A stretch of 64,000 nucleotides of DNA from Phylloscopus collybita (lineage: Eukaryota > Chordata > Aves > Passeriformes > Phylloscopidae), in NCBI GenBank assembly GCA_027886175.1, contig JAJNNQ010000075.1, positions 6,551,001 through 6,615,000 of the forward strand, read 5' to 3'. Each line of letters starts with the position of its first letter. Positions within the stretch are counted from its first letter, which is position 1. Positions 1-12,500 of this stretch are shown in pieces. The position numbers were made by a program, and so were the translations under genes. The notes under the pieces were generated by a model. That model was not told where the DNA came from. It ran no database searches and saw only the letters and a list, made by a program, of their open reading frames with translations.

Positions 1-1542
1 TTAGTGGCAATAACAGATGGGCAGGACTGGTGACAGCTGTCTCCCTCATAAGTGGCACAAGTTACTTGTGTCCCCTGTCTCAGTCTTTGTGTTTGCACAG
101 AGCTGTTACTTCACACTCCTACTGGGAGCAGATAAATAGTGCAAGGAGGACACACAGGATGTTCTCCCTTATTATGGAGCAGCAGAAGATGCTTTTTGCT
201 CAGCTACTGGAAGACTTCTGCACAGGCATTGTGCTCTGTGCACAAAGCATCTGGAGTGCCTTTGTGATCAGGATCCCCTGGGTTTTCCTACAAATTATCC
301 TCCTGCATTAATATCTAAGGAAGAAAAATGACAGAATGCAAATATTCAACTGCAAAAATGCAAAACAACTGTTTCATTGACATTTTTTTCAAGCTAGTCA
401 TCAAGTGCAGGACTGTGTAAATCAGCAAACTGATTCTCACTTCATCCACAGCCCTCCAGGTCCATTCCAAGAGGGCAGAGCCTCCAGGAGGAAGGGTGAG
501 AGAGGCTGTCTCACTGCTGGACTCACCAGCCTTCAGTGTTGTGTCACATGAAATGAATCAAATTGGTTCCAAGGGAAAGTTTATACAAGATGCCTGAAGT
601 GCAACTTATCTGTTAGATTGTGAATTCTTTAGGGGGGAAAAATAAAAAATAAAAAAAATCATGCTTTTTCAGGGTTTGTTGTGTGGCAGTTGTTTCTGCG
701 AATAAATGAGAGCCCCATGAGACTGAGTGACTTTCAGGTTCCTCCTGCCAAGGTGGCACCTGAGCTACAGTGTTAAGCTGGATGCCTGTGTCCCCATTAC
801 CCATCCCCAGACCCAGCTGCTCCCACACTTGCAAAACCCGTGCAGAAGAAAGTTCCCTCATAGATTTCATCTCTGACTCAGATGGGACGGATGTATCCTG
901 ATTTGCTGACATAAAGGAACATATACCTGACAGGCACTGAGACTTAGAATCAAGCAGGATTTCCAACACTGTGCAGTGACTTCTTCCCCCAAAAAAAGTT
1001 AAAGTTTACATATTTGAAAATAGCTTCTGGAGAAGATGGCAGCAGCTGAAGGAGTTTGGCTGGAAATCGTGCTACCCCTTGATCCATTCGCACTGCGCAG
1101 CAGCTCTGTGTGCGACTCCCGAATCGTTTGAAGGTGCTTGGGATGGCTTCAGGCTTTTGGCTTTTTTATGCAAGCAGATTTTCATGCTTTGATATCTTCT
1201 CTGACATGATTTTTTGATCCAGTGAAGGTGATGCTGACATTTTTTTCACAGTGAATATTTTGTGTATGGTGCTGCTGGAGCATCACAGTTGCCTGAGTTA
1301 TTTTGGAGGAACTCTTTCACAAAGATGCAGCCTAATAAATGTGATAAAAAGTGAGAGCTCTGATAACTGCAGTCAGGGTGTCTGCCCTGGTCCAGACCAA
1401 GGCATTGCAGCTTGTCAGCATGCAGGGACCATCCAGCACAATCCAGGAGAGTTGTGAGAGAAGGGGGATCACAGCACAGACTGGTCTGGGGCTCTGTGCA
1501 GTGAGAACAGCACTTTGGAATATCGAGATTATTCCCCCCGCG
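1..1542. other. Intergenic, nothing recognised
   Basis: Mixed-composition DNA with only short open frames (up to 118 codons) on both strands. None shows a recognisable domain, codon pattern or splice context. No repeat family could be named by eye. I see no gene here. Confidence 0.5.
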
Positions 1543-1553
1543 CCCCCCCCCCC

Positions 1554-1594
<41 letters not shown>
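1543..1594. repeat. Poly-C/poly-A homopolymer junction
   Basis: Twelve C residues (1543-1554) are directly followed by forty A residues (1555-1594). The A tract could be an old retroposon tail, but the sequence before it is not a recognised element and no flanking duplication was seen. Homopolymers this long are unstable and often mis-sized in assemblies. The open frames crossing it, with poly-lysine or poly-phenylalanine, are artefacts of the tract. Confidence 0.9.
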
Positions 1595-1598
<4 letters not shown>

Positions 1599-4500
1599 GA
1601 TGATATTTCAAGCTGTCAGACTGGCAAGTTTTGGGAAAAGTGAAGAAACCCTGGTGGAAAGTCTGTTTTTTGCTGTTCCTGCCAGGGTAAAGCAGCACAG
1701 AGAATGAGGGTCACCAGCCAAGGAATGCTATGTGCCTCAGGGAACCCCCTGCTGAAGGACTTTCAGCTAATTGAGAAAGTCAAACATCCATACTCCTGCT
1801 GAAAAAGAGGCTGCACTACCTTCATCGGGCATTTCAGCTACAAAGGGAATTGTTCATAAAGGCAGAAGGAATTAAAGGAGGGAATTAAAGGACGCACTAT
1901 TTAATGGGGCAGATTGATGTGCACACTGATGAGATATACTTCAAATTGACTAAATGTCTGTTTTGGCTGAAACAGCTTTTTTTTTTTTTCCCCCTTGGCC
2001 AATGCTATCTGCGATTTTTGTTGTTTGTAAGTCATGCCTCTTGCTGTGACCCAGCCAGAATTGAACCTGACCAAATAAAAGGTGTGTTTAAAAAAGTTAA
2101 AAAAAAAAAGGTCAAAATCACTACATGCCCTAATTTCTACCATTCTAAAGCCCATGAAAGGAAATGAGTTTCGTGCTAACAAAAAGAAATCCCAGCTGGC
2201 CTGCAGCCTGCCTGGCTGCAGTGTAAGGACTTGGAGCACAGTGCAGATCATACCAATGCAGCCAACCTCCATGATAACCAAGGAGGGGACGTGGGGCTGT
2301 GTGCTGTCATCTTCTCTTTCCCAAACTGATGAAGCAGCCTCATTTATGTGTGTGTGTAATGGTATGGAAGCACAGTAGCTTGGACCTTGTAGGCATTACA
2401 AGGAGCTAAGCTACTCTGGAATTGTATTCATTCCACTTTTCCAAGTGTGAGCCCCTGTAGTGGGACTTCCAACAGAGTCAGTCTTGCATGGATTTACTTT
2501 CTGAGGGAGAATTACCCAACCAAGCTAAACCATTTCAGGCAAAGCAGTTGTAAGAGCTTGTTTACACGAATCTGCTCAGAAAAGTTGATCTGAATTTTTA
2601 AGTGGATTAGTTAAACTGCATTAATTAAAGCCCTTTGTGGGAACTGTCAGAATTAAAGGGTCTCTGATTTGATTTGGTTTACTTCTCTTCCAAGGCTAAG
2701 TCATATTAACGCCACTTTACTTGTGAAACAAGAGGTTTAATGCAGTTTACTTAATTCACTTTAAACTCCGGCCTTTAGTTAATTTAAATCAACTTTTCTG
2801 ATTTTCCCTGTATAGACATGCCCAAGGAAAATGAAGACCACTGAAACAAAAAACACCTAAGAGAAACTCAGAAAAAAAATCAAAGTATTTCCCTACCCCC
2901 TCCAAGACATTACTATCCTTGTCACCAACAAGATTTGGGAATTGCAGGTAACACTGTCAAGGTCCAAGGACTGAGAAACAGATCCTTGGTGCTGAGCTAC
3001 CCTTGCTCATCAGAGACAGGATGGCCAGTCCTGCAAAAAAACTTCACTCCAACCTAAAATAAAAGATAAAAAGTTAAGTAAATTCCTCCTAGCCCTCAAA
3101 ATAAAAACAAGGGTCAGGCTATGGTCTGTGGAGAGGAAGAAGAGAGGTTCCTGAATATATGAAAGAAGGAAATTTTATTTAAAGTTCTCGTGACAATATC
3201 TGCATCCATTCCTCCCTCCTGAGCCAGAAGGCACAAACAATATTGGTAAAATGCTGTTGAAGGAGATCTGGTCTCCTTTTCCCTAGAAGTATCATGCCTG
3301 TTTCAGGCGCTGGTACAGGGAATACCATGCAGCAGCCAGAATCTTGGAGATCTGGGGTGTGGAGGCAGGCAGGTGACTTTGCATGGCATCAGCACTGGCT
3401 CTGCAGAACCAGCTCTAAGCCAAGAGCCAATCTGCCTGACAATCCCAAAGTGTCACCTATGAAAACCTGAATTCAAGGCGAATCTTTGAAAACCATCTAT
3501 TTCTTCATGTGCAACCTGCTTTCACGAGACACATCGATGCCTAAAAAATTCCACCCCCTCTGTGCATTGCATTTTTCCATCTCTCTGACTGTCCCTATGC
3601 AGCTGCACAGCAGCCAGCCCAGGCCACAGGCAGCAGTGACAGTGACAGGGTCACTCTGCCCCAGATGAATGATCAGAGCTGGGGACTGCCACATTCAATG
3701 ACAGGGAGCACGAGACAGGCTCCTTGTGCTGCCCAGATCCATTTTAGTATTGAATCATCCTCCACATGGCAGCCTAAGTGAGAGCAGAGGTGGTGATTAG
3801 CGGTGCTGCGTCTGTTTGGAGAAGGTTGCATGCATGACTGGGCATGAATGGCCTGATTTTGAGTGGGTGGGACTCCACTCAAAGGGACTGAGCGGGCAGA
3901 GCTGAGGTAGCAATGATTAGCTGCCATGCAAGGTGAGTTATTGTCCCCTGGGATGCTAAAGATATACTGTACTTAATAGTTCACTGGCCACATGCATTCC
4001 AAAGGTTGATATTGTCGCAGCTGGAAACATTCATTCACATAATTAGTTTACTTTTCCAGCTTAAGCCAAATGGAAAATCCCCCTGTACAGCACTCTTAGG
4101 CTGCTGGCTGTTTGGCCAGTGTTGATCAGCAAAGTCCTTTTGACTTTGCAAAGTTGCCTGGGTTTCCCCAGAAGGATGTGAGGTCATTTAATCACGTAAC
4201 TTATCACAATGCCTTATCACAGCCATGATAGGGATGCTCTGGGAATTTCTCTGGATAATCTGACCCCAAGATTTGTAACAGCAGCCAACAAAATCAATGG
4301 AAAATGAGCCTTTGTGTGACAGAGTTGTCACCTGTCCATGATCTTTATTCCAGGTGTATGACAGGGATGACGGGAGATGACTCATCCCTTGTCAAAAATC
4401 CTCTGTCTCTCAGATTTGCAGCTATACTTTCCTCCAGAGGAACCTCAGCTACTTACCTGTAATAAATGATCTTCAGGTGACTTCCTCTCCCTTCTCTGGG

Positions 4501-6499
4501 AGTCATGAATATTTGACTTAACAAATTAATCTTTTCGCTTTCTTTCATAGGAAGACAGATACCTTTATATATGGAGTGCCTGAAACAGAGGATAAAAAAG
4601 ACCACAAAGGAAAGAATCTGATTTTCAAGTAACTCCGTTCATTGCAAGGGTTAGGCCAGACCCTTAACTGCACCAGAGCAACACCATTTAAATCAGCAAA
4701 AAAGATCCACCAAGGTCCTCAACACCAGCATAACCACATCATCAAACTTTGCATAATTTTGCAATTTGTAAAGGCTCAGAAGGGCCTTACTCTTCAGGCC
4801 CTGCCTATTCAGCAGGCCCAGCAAGGTCTGTTGCCTTCTAGTGACTCTGTTTCACAAGGACAGTGCTTGGATTTGGATTTGGATTTGGTGCTCAGGGACA
4901 TGGCTTTGAGGGAAGAGGATCCTGATATGCATGCTTGGTGTGAATATCAAGCTCCATCACCTACATGGCAGGCGGGCCGGTGCCAGCATTTTGTGCTGCA
5001 TTATTCTGTCTGTTCATTTGTTGGAGTCCTTTTTGTTAAGCCTTCATCAGAAAAGCTAGGTTCTGGAAACAGCTGCTTGGATACTCATAGTCCTCCTTGT
5101 GTGGCATTCCATCTTGTGAGGAGCCCAGGAAGTACAGGAAGTACTTAAATTTCCACACACTACTTCCAGTCACCCCTAGAGGCTGATTCTGCTGTGATCC
5201 TCAGGAGGATATCTATGTCTCAAGCCTTGTCCTTCTGTTTACTTGTGTTTGCTTCTTCATGCTTTGCTCCTGACCTATTCAAAGCATTACTGAGCCCTGC
5301 AATTATTTTCCCATTCATTTTCTCCTTTCCTGACTCATTTAGCAAGCAAGTACTTCTTGACCTCTTGTGCACCGAGACGCACCGTCTAGCCCAGTGTGGT
5401 AGAAAGTGGGAATCTGCTGCCCTTGGAAACCCTGCAAGCTGGTAGCTGGATATGTTGCTCCAGTTCCGCTCCAGAGCTTGCTCATGCAAGAAAGCAATTC
5501 TTGGCCTACATTTGTGCAAGAACAAAACAGCCGGCTCATTTTCTTTTTCCAGGCAGAATGCCCAAAAATTATAGGAAGAAGATGGGCCTGGAGGCTTTCT
5601 GGCCAGGAATGCAATAGACCATGGGACATACAACCATGTTGGCACAGTCAGGTGGCTGCTGTGTCCAAAGCAGCCCAAAACTGCTGAGTATCTCAGCCTA
5701 CCTGCTCACTGATGGTCCTCATACACCAAACTGTCTCATACCTGGGTCTAACCCCACAGTGTAAACCCAAGGGGTTGCTCTCCATAAGGGTCTTGCTGCT
5801 GCATTACTATTTCTCTGCATTTTTATGAATTTTTGAGAAAATTATAGTAGTGACAGATTTGTGCAAACAAGAGTGCACTGCATGTCCCAAGTGCCTGGGA
5901 TGAAAGCCTCCATGCTGAGCTGCCCAAGTGTCCTCAAAAGCATATCTTATCCCCACTGGCTCTTTGGGAATTTAAGGTGGCTCTTCCCATCACAGGGAAA
6001 CCAGCCTGCCTTTTTTCCAACATTTCTAGTGCAAAACAACATGTTCTGTTGCCCTTCTGCAGCTGAAGGGGTAGGAGTTAGGGGAGATGGAGCAAAGTGG
6101 CTTCTGTGATGCTCTTTTGCCATTCCCTTTTGTGTCATGCTTTTTTGTTTACTTGGAAAGGCAGGACATGGGTGCTGGCTTTATGTGATGAAAAGCAGTT
6201 CTGCTATGAGGTAACAAAAACTGCTACCCAAAAGGAAACAACTCCATTGGAACAATGGTGAAGGATTGGAGTGTTATTTCCAAAAATTGAAGGGAACATG
6301 TGCCAAGAGCTATCATAAAGCAAATCCTTGCTGTCAGAGAGGTGATCTGTCTGGTAACACGTCAATCTTTTCCTAAGATATTCACTTGAGCAAAAGGAAG
6401 GGTCCCAAATATTTCCCTAAAATTACAGCACAAACTAGAAGAAACAGCCAATGAATTAATCAATCTCAACATTTATTTTGAGGTAAGTCTCACACAGAG
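1595..6499. other. Intergenic, no recognised gene
   Basis: No coding gene or named repeat was recognised. A short TTGGAT run lies at about 4868-4889. It sits in a 168-codon open frame (4642-5148, +), which has low-complexity Leu-Asp repeats and no recognisable domain, and I treat it as chance. Confidence 0.5.
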
Positions 6500-6657
6500 A
6501 TGGTGGGTGGTGCAGAGCTCCCTTTCTCCATGGCTGTGGGGAGCTTTCATCTGCCTGTAGGATCCTAATGGAGTACAGGAATGGTGGGTAGTGTAGAGAC
6601 CCCTTTGTCCATGGCTGTGAAGAGCCTCCAGCTGCCTGTAGGACCATGATGGAATAC
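6500..6657 (+). repeat. 81-bp tandem repeat, units 1 and 2
   Basis: Two adjacent units start at about 6501 and 6582 (period 81 bp). They share TGGTGGGT near the start, CCATGGCTGTG in the middle and CTGCCTGTAGGA near the end. A third unit resumes at about 8120, after the ERV insertion. A diverged copy of the middle part lies near 8575-8655. The array was therefore one block before the retroviral element inserted. Confidence 0.75.
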
Positions 6658-7974
6658 TGTCATGGGTTAACATAGTTTAGATTTAGTCAGTTTTTTAATT
6701 GGCAGGTGGTTTGACCACTGAAAAGTAGCATACTGCTTTTGGGTCATACTCATATGAAGCTGAGAGTGTGGAGAGGGGCTCTCTTTTCTTCCAGCTGAGC
6801 CATCAGGTAACATTGGGCGGCAGGGAGCCGGGCCGGGCTGGGCCAGGCCCCGCTGCCCCTGGTCTGGTCAGGCCCGGCCCGGGCCTCTGGGAGCCGCTGC
6901 CCCGTGGGGGGAGCAGCCCAGCCATGCCTGGGCCCGGAACAGCAGCAGTGGAAGAGGGGAAAAGGAGCCCCGGCAGCTGCCCGTGTTGCTGGCCAGGGCT
7001 GGAATGTTCCTGTTGCCGCCACCCCTCCTTCCCCACCCCTCCCTTCTTCAGGCCTCAGGGAGCAGCTCTGAGCGGCCACAATCGAGACCGAGGGGTGGAA
7101 AAGAAAGCAATCCAGCAGCCCCTCCACAGCTGCTCCACCAGCGTGGCCTTGAGATTTTTCCAGCTCCCTCTGCAAAATCACGTGAGCAGCCCCCGTAGGC
7201 CTGACAAGTTTAACTCTTTCCTGCCAGCAAATGAACCTTTCAAGCACCGGCCGTTCCCCTGGAGTGAAGACAGATAAAGTGACTGAACCATAAAGAGACA
7301 CAGCATGGAACTAGTCAGTGAAGAGAGAGTGAAAAAAGACTATTTGAGGCAGAGGAGGAGGAGTGGCCGAAATCTGGTTGGACTTTTCTGGTCACATGGA
7401 GACTGAACTAAACTATTCCTTTAAACCGTGGAAAAATATGCATTTGGGGAGGTGATTGTTTTAAGTTGTGTGTAGATTTTTGAGCAAAGGTATTGTGTGA
7501 TGGACTAAGTAAAATTGATTTTATGAGATGCTTGAACAGAGAGATGAAAGCCTTCTGTGTGTAGTGAAGAAGTGAAAAGATATTTCTGTTCCTTGAGATG
7601 AGAAAATCCTTTGCCTCTGAAGTGGGACACCTTTAAAAAGTGACACCCCAGTTTGTAGTGTGTTGAGTACATGGCCCTTGTTCAGTGTTGGTAAAGCTGT
7701 ATAATGAGTGGGATTTCATAGTTTGCAAGTTCTTTTTTTTAAGGTCCTTGCAGACAAGGTCTCTGTGGAGCCAAGAGGGACTCCTTTCCTGAAGAATTGA
7801 TGAAAGATTATCTTAAAATGGTAAAACTGATTGAAATTACAAGTTATGTCTTTTTATGTTGAGTGTGGAAAAGTCAAAACTTGGAGAGGGAGGGAAGGAT
7901 GTTTTGGAGGCTTCATTTGTTGTTCTTTCTTTCCTTTATTTTTTCCCCCTATTTTTATCCTTTCAGTGTGTGTA

Positions 7975-7980
7975 AATAAA
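7975..7980 (+). promoter_or_regulatory. LTR polyadenylation signal AATAAA
   Basis: A canonical AATAAA lies about 90 bp before the LTR end at 8066 and is followed by T/G-rich sequence. This is where the R-region polyadenylation signal of a retroviral LTR is expected. Confidence 0.6.
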
Positions 7981-8071
7981 CTATCTTTGTAATTTGAAGA
8001 TAAGCCTGTTTTGCTCTTTATGTTCTCCCAGTCACATGAAATATAGTAAGTGATTAAACCATCACATTAAT

Positions 8072-8089
8072 TGGTGCATTGGCCGGGAA
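8072..8089 (+). other. Retroviral primer-binding site, tRNA-Gly type
   Basis: The 18 bases TGGTGCATTGGCCGGGAA are the exact complement of the 3' end of vertebrate tRNA-Gly(GCC), including the CCA. The site lies 5 bp past the LTR end at 8066, the normal position for minus-strand primer binding. Similarity to the tRNA complement continues for several bases further (ATCAAAC against the expected TCGAAC). Confidence 0.85.
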
Positions 8090-8114
8090 ATCAAACTAAA
8101 ACCTTCACAAATAC

Positions 8115-8200
8115 AAAGGCAGTGGGTGGTGTGGAGTTGCCTATGTGCAGAGCTGTAGAGAGCTTCCAGCAGTCTATAGGACCATAATGGGGTACAGACT
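8115..8200 (+). repeat. 81-bp tandem repeat, unit 3
   Basis: This unit resumes the array directly after the second AATAC duplication. It aligns base for base in length with units 1 and 2 at its start (GTGGGTGGTGTGGAG) and again at its end (TAGGACCATAATGG). It fixes the empty-site sequence of the retroviral insertion. Confidence 0.75.
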
Positions 8201-8512
8201 AGGGATAAGTGTATTTCCTTACCTTTAGATCAAGGTTCTTGTGGAAAGCTCCTTGTACAAAGTTTCATACTCTCTGGGTGGTAGAGGAAGGAGAGGATGG
8301 TTGAATGCCATGGACTGGTCATGTCCTTGTCTGGGGATTTAGCTGTTAAAAACAGGAATGTCAAAGAATGGAGCAGCCCTGACTCCATGACTGAGGAGGC
8401 TCTCCCAGCCTCAGATCAAGGCTGTCCAAGCCATAACTCCCTGATGGACAGGAAATGTCCAAGCCCAACCACATCACCAACCCCACTGCAGTGAAGGCCA
8501 CCACCAGAGACA

Positions 8513-8735
8513 GCCACTGCCAATGTCCTGCCTGCTATGACACATCATCAGTGCTGTCTACCTGGAAAAAAAAGATGTGTTTGCCATGACTGGAGGGGAC
8601 TTCTATCTCCCTGTAAGACTGAAGGCAACTGTAAGACCAAAATAGGGTATAGGTTGGGGTCATCACCAGCACACCCTGCCACTGCCAATGTTCTGTCTGC
8701 TGTGACACATCACCAGGGCTGGTGCCTGGAATTAG
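8513..8735 (+). repeat. Diverged ~165-bp duplicated unit
   Basis: A block beginning GCCACTGCCAATGT occurs at 8513 and again at 8678 (offset 165 bp). It continues with CTGACACATCA-like and CAGxGCTG motifs in both copies. The DNA between carries a degenerate match to the 81-bp units (CCATG, then CTG, then CCTGTAAGA), so this is probably an older, more diverged part of the same array. Confidence 0.6.
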
Positions 8736-9284
8736 CACTGTATCACTGTGACATGGCTATTATCTTCCACCATTCAGCCGAGAAGAAACTATTAAATAAT
8801 AAAATACATAAATAAATTAATTAAAATAGATCAACGATCTCTGGCAATATTGTGGTGGAAAATTAGGCAGCTGTAGCAGCTATTTAAAGAACAGCACTTC
8901 AGAAAATGTTAAAAAAATAATTAAAAGCAGCAAGTCCTACTCACTGCCCAAGTGTAAAGAATTCTGTTGTACTTGCTGATGAGATTTGTGGGTTTGAAGA
9001 CTAAATTCTTGAAAAATGCTTGTCAAGTTGACTGAAGGCAACATTTCACTCTTTTAGAATTAAAGATATGTCCAGTGCAAAATTATGCATCCACAAATGG
9101 CTGAGGGTGCTGAGCACAGAACAGAATGAATTGCAAGACTCACAACCTTCTTTCTCTGAACAAAACCAGAGAATTTTGCCAAAGACTGTCTTGTGCTACA
9201 CACTTCAGCTGGACACTAGAATAAAATTCAGGAATTAGTTCCCTTCTGCTTGGTTCACTGCAGGCTGCTATATACAGTCTCTTT

Positions 9285-9551
9285 AATTGACAGGACCAGA
9301 GGCACTGGGCACAAACTAAAAAGCATCAGGTTCCCTCTGAACATCAGGAAACACTTTTTACTGAGACTGAGAACTGGCACAGGTTAGCCAGGGAGGTTGT
9401 GGAATATCTAACCTTGGAGGTATTCAAAAGCCACCTGGACATGGTCCTGGGCAAGTCGCTCTGGGTGGCCCTGCTCCCTGAACTCAGGAGCTGGACAAAA
9501 TAACCTCCAGAGGTCCTGCCCAGGCTCAGCCTTTCTGTGAGTCTGTGATTC
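9285..9551 (+). mobile_element. CR1 LINE fragment, 3' part
   Basis: This is a typical CR1 3' segment in sense orientation: hallmarks of the form CATCAGGAAACACTTTTT, then ACTGGCACAGGTTAGCC, then a GGACAAAATAACCTCCAGAGG block, with a degenerate octamer tail near 9540-9551 (TGTGAGTCTGTGATTC). It is 5'-truncated, as most avian CR1 copies are. Confidence 0.85.
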
Positions 9552-12500
9552 AGGCACCAGCCACCCCAGTAATTGATACAGTTTGTGTGATGCCACAGCT
9601 CAAGGGCTCACAATGAGCAGGCAGGGATGCCATCCTCTGTGTGCAAACTCTGAGCTTCCTTCGGAGACCACCAGAAGAGCAGGTAATTTACAACTATCAG
9701 ATCATCAGACTACAGCTTTCCAGGCATTGGACCTGTTGGCAGTGCAGTCTTCATCTGAAAGAAATTAAGATCCCAAAAGGCTCACTAGTCCAATGTAGAT
9801 TGGACTTAACCCAAGGAAGTTGTCTCAGGCAGCTCATCTACTGCCTTCAGTGGCCATATTGCCCCTGAGGAAAACAGGTGTTTTCTAGACATCCATAAAG
9901 CTTCTGGGATGAGAACCAGGCAGAACAGTTATCAGCAACTCATTACCCATTTCTGTGCCTGTGTTGTGTGAAAGAAGGTGCTGACGTGTTGCAATCCTTC
10001 AGCATTTTGCACCTTCTCTGCTTTCAGTCCCTGCAGAGATAAGTGGTTACATAGGGTGCAAAGCAGTGACCACTCCAGCCTGCAGTATTTCCAGATGGGA
10101 AGAGCAGCACTGGCACTGGAGAGCCCTCCTGAGAGCTCCTGCCTGCTTGACAATGCTGGGACCTCATGGATGTCAGCTGAGCTCCAGATCAGTGTGAGGA
10201 CTTTGTGATACTCTTCTGAACCCAGCACAAGTCCTGAACTGTTTAAGGGTTTTGTTCACTTGTCATTTCTCATTTCCTCCTTTTAAATAAATCTTCATTC
10301 CTTTGTTAATATACTGTTTAAATCTCTTGGTGACTAAACCATGTATGGAAATGAGTGAGTACACCTTGGCCAGGTTTACATGCTGCAGGAAGTGTGGCAG
10401 TTTAGAGATGACAAGTCAATAGTAAATAAATCCTGGCTGCATGTTTATTTCACCTTTTTTCTCTATAAAGAATCTTTTGGAAATCCACAGAACAGCTGGC
10501 ACATGACTAAGGGGCTATTTGGCTCCCTGTTTAGCTGCTCCATCATGAAATGCAGTGATAGTCAGAGGAGTAATTGCATAAAAATGGCACCTAAATGCTG
10601 AAAGTGGGTGTTTTCTGTGGGCCTCCTGAGGCACGTGTGCCGAGTTTAAGGATGGATTGGGTTTTTTCTCCCTCTCTCATTCCTGTGACTGGGATGTGCT
10701 AACCATGTTGTGCTCAGATGTCCTGCCTCTCCCACTGCAGTGCCAGCTAATGTCTGATTCCAGAAGCTTTGCAGTTGGCAATGGTTTAATAAGCAGAAAT
10801 AGCACAGCTTGATTCTCAGGTAACAGGCTGAGCTAGCTGTGCTGGCAGTCAGAGCAAAAAACATGGTATTGACTTGAAGACTGAGTGAATTTGGAATAGA
10901 AATTGCGGAGGAGGAATAAATGTGGCATACCAGGATGTCACTTTTACACTTTCCAGATGATAACTGCACTCTAAAGTGGAGGATCTCTGACAGTGACGTC
11001 CTGTTTCAAGCATCCAACATCTATGCCTGTACTTGGTCCTCCTGCAAACCCCCTCTTTTCCCTGCTTTGTCTGACTCACTGTGTATTCTTCTCAAAACAC
11101 ACTGTCACAGGCTCTGTTTATGAGAGTTATTCAAGCTAGTTTCCAAGTTAGAATTCATGTTTTATGAGGAGGTGGATAGGTGAAGAGGGGAGAAGTTTCC
11201 ACTTGGGCAAGGGCATTGGAAAATACTCACTGGGGATAAAAGTTGCAGGCTAAATAGCACATCTCTGACTGTGCTGCATAAAAAAAAGTGCCTGGAAACT
11301 CTTTTCTTGCCTCTCACTGCAACATCTTTCAGGCCATCCATGAAATCAACATCTGAGAGCCGTTTATTTCATCACTGCTACACCATTGACCAGGATATTT
11401 ATTCCTAGGAAATTAGAACATCGCCTGGAACTGTCTGAGATATTTGGGATGTCACCACATGATATCATAGAGGGAACAGATGCCTTCTGGAGGGCAAAGC
11501 CACATCTGGGTGTGTGTCCTGGTACAGAAAGGAAGGGGAACAAAGGCTAGAAGTAGTGTCCTTCTGGTGGCAGGATCAGTGCTCGATGCAAGACCCTGTG
11601 GCAACTGAAATATCTAATTTATTTCCAGGAAAAGGTGAAAAAAGGATTAAAAGCAAGAAATCAGGCTTTTTACTTTTCTGGGGGACAGCAGCAGTTTGAT
11701 AATAAGCTGCTTTCCTGTCAGTAGCTGAGGGTGATATACTTCCAAGAGCCAGGATCCTTGGGACAACACCCTTGGCAAGTGTGGCTGACCCTCTAAAAAT
11801 CCTGTTAGGAGTGTGAAAGGGAATGTCTGTGAGTGAATGATGCTAAAGCCTCCTTCAGAGAGCAGGGAGCTGGCTCTGCAGGGAAGGATGTTTCACAAAC
11901 TGCCTTGCACCAGGATGCTTCCACCCTCAGGAGAAAGAAGCTCCACTGTGTCCACCTCACCTGCCCCCAGAGGCAGCTTCTCTCTTCCAGAACCCCAAAG
12001 ATGTGTCAAAATATGTGTGTCTAGAAAACATCAAATCATAATCTTATCAGGCCGCATTCAGCACCAAGGATCAAAACTGGGCCTATGTAAAAACCTTTAG
12101 CAATATCAGGTAAAGTCAAAAGCATAGTGAGAGTCATTTGTTTGCCTCCAAAATGTACGTTTGCAGCCTGAATGTAATATTCCCGGAGAACCCAAATAAG
12201 GAAACAATTATAAGGAAAGCTCAAAATATCACACTCCACTCTTCAGGCCTTGTGTAATGTAAACTGAATGAAAGTTCCTAATGGAAAAAACGGTAAATGA
12301 GTTCCTTTTAAAATTTATTTTAATGGTGACTGTGTTATTAATAATGTATTTAGAGAGTTATTTTCAGCTGTGTCCCTAGATCCAGTGAAATAATTACATG
12401 CTCCAGGACAGGAGTAAAAGGATGAGGGACTACATATATCTTAGTGACCAGTTCTATAAATAAACTGCTAAAAATTAGTAACCATTGTCATCACTGGCTC

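Larger units (their letters stand above)
6658..8109 (+). mobile_element. ERV remnant: LTR plus PBS and short 3' end
   Basis: The element begins TGTCATGGGTTAA and is flanked by the 5-bp duplication AATAC (6653-6657 and 8110-8114). An LTR-like body runs to 8066, ending TTAAACCATCACA, which is the near-inverted partner of the start (11 of 13 positions). An AATAAA lies at 7975-7980, about 90 bp before that end. A primer-binding site follows at 8072-8089. The last 13 bases (8097-8109, ending CTTCACA) resemble the LTR terminus at 11 of 13 positions. No gag, pol or env remains. The LTR carries a GC-rich stretch (about 6815-7100) whose open frames are stop-poor by composition. The 5-bp duplication fits an ERVL-like or related avian group, but the family name is not certain. 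Confidence 0.8.

Noticed and set aside
4642..5148. 168-codon plus-strand frame
   Set aside because: It is the longest frame outside GC-rich DNA, but it has no recognisable domain, contains a short TTGGAT repeat, and its length is within chance expectation for 64 kb.
6750..7301. 169- and 183-codon frames near 6.8-7.3 kb
   Set aside because: They lie on opposite strands in the GC-rich part of an ERV LTR and show no retroviral or cellular domain.
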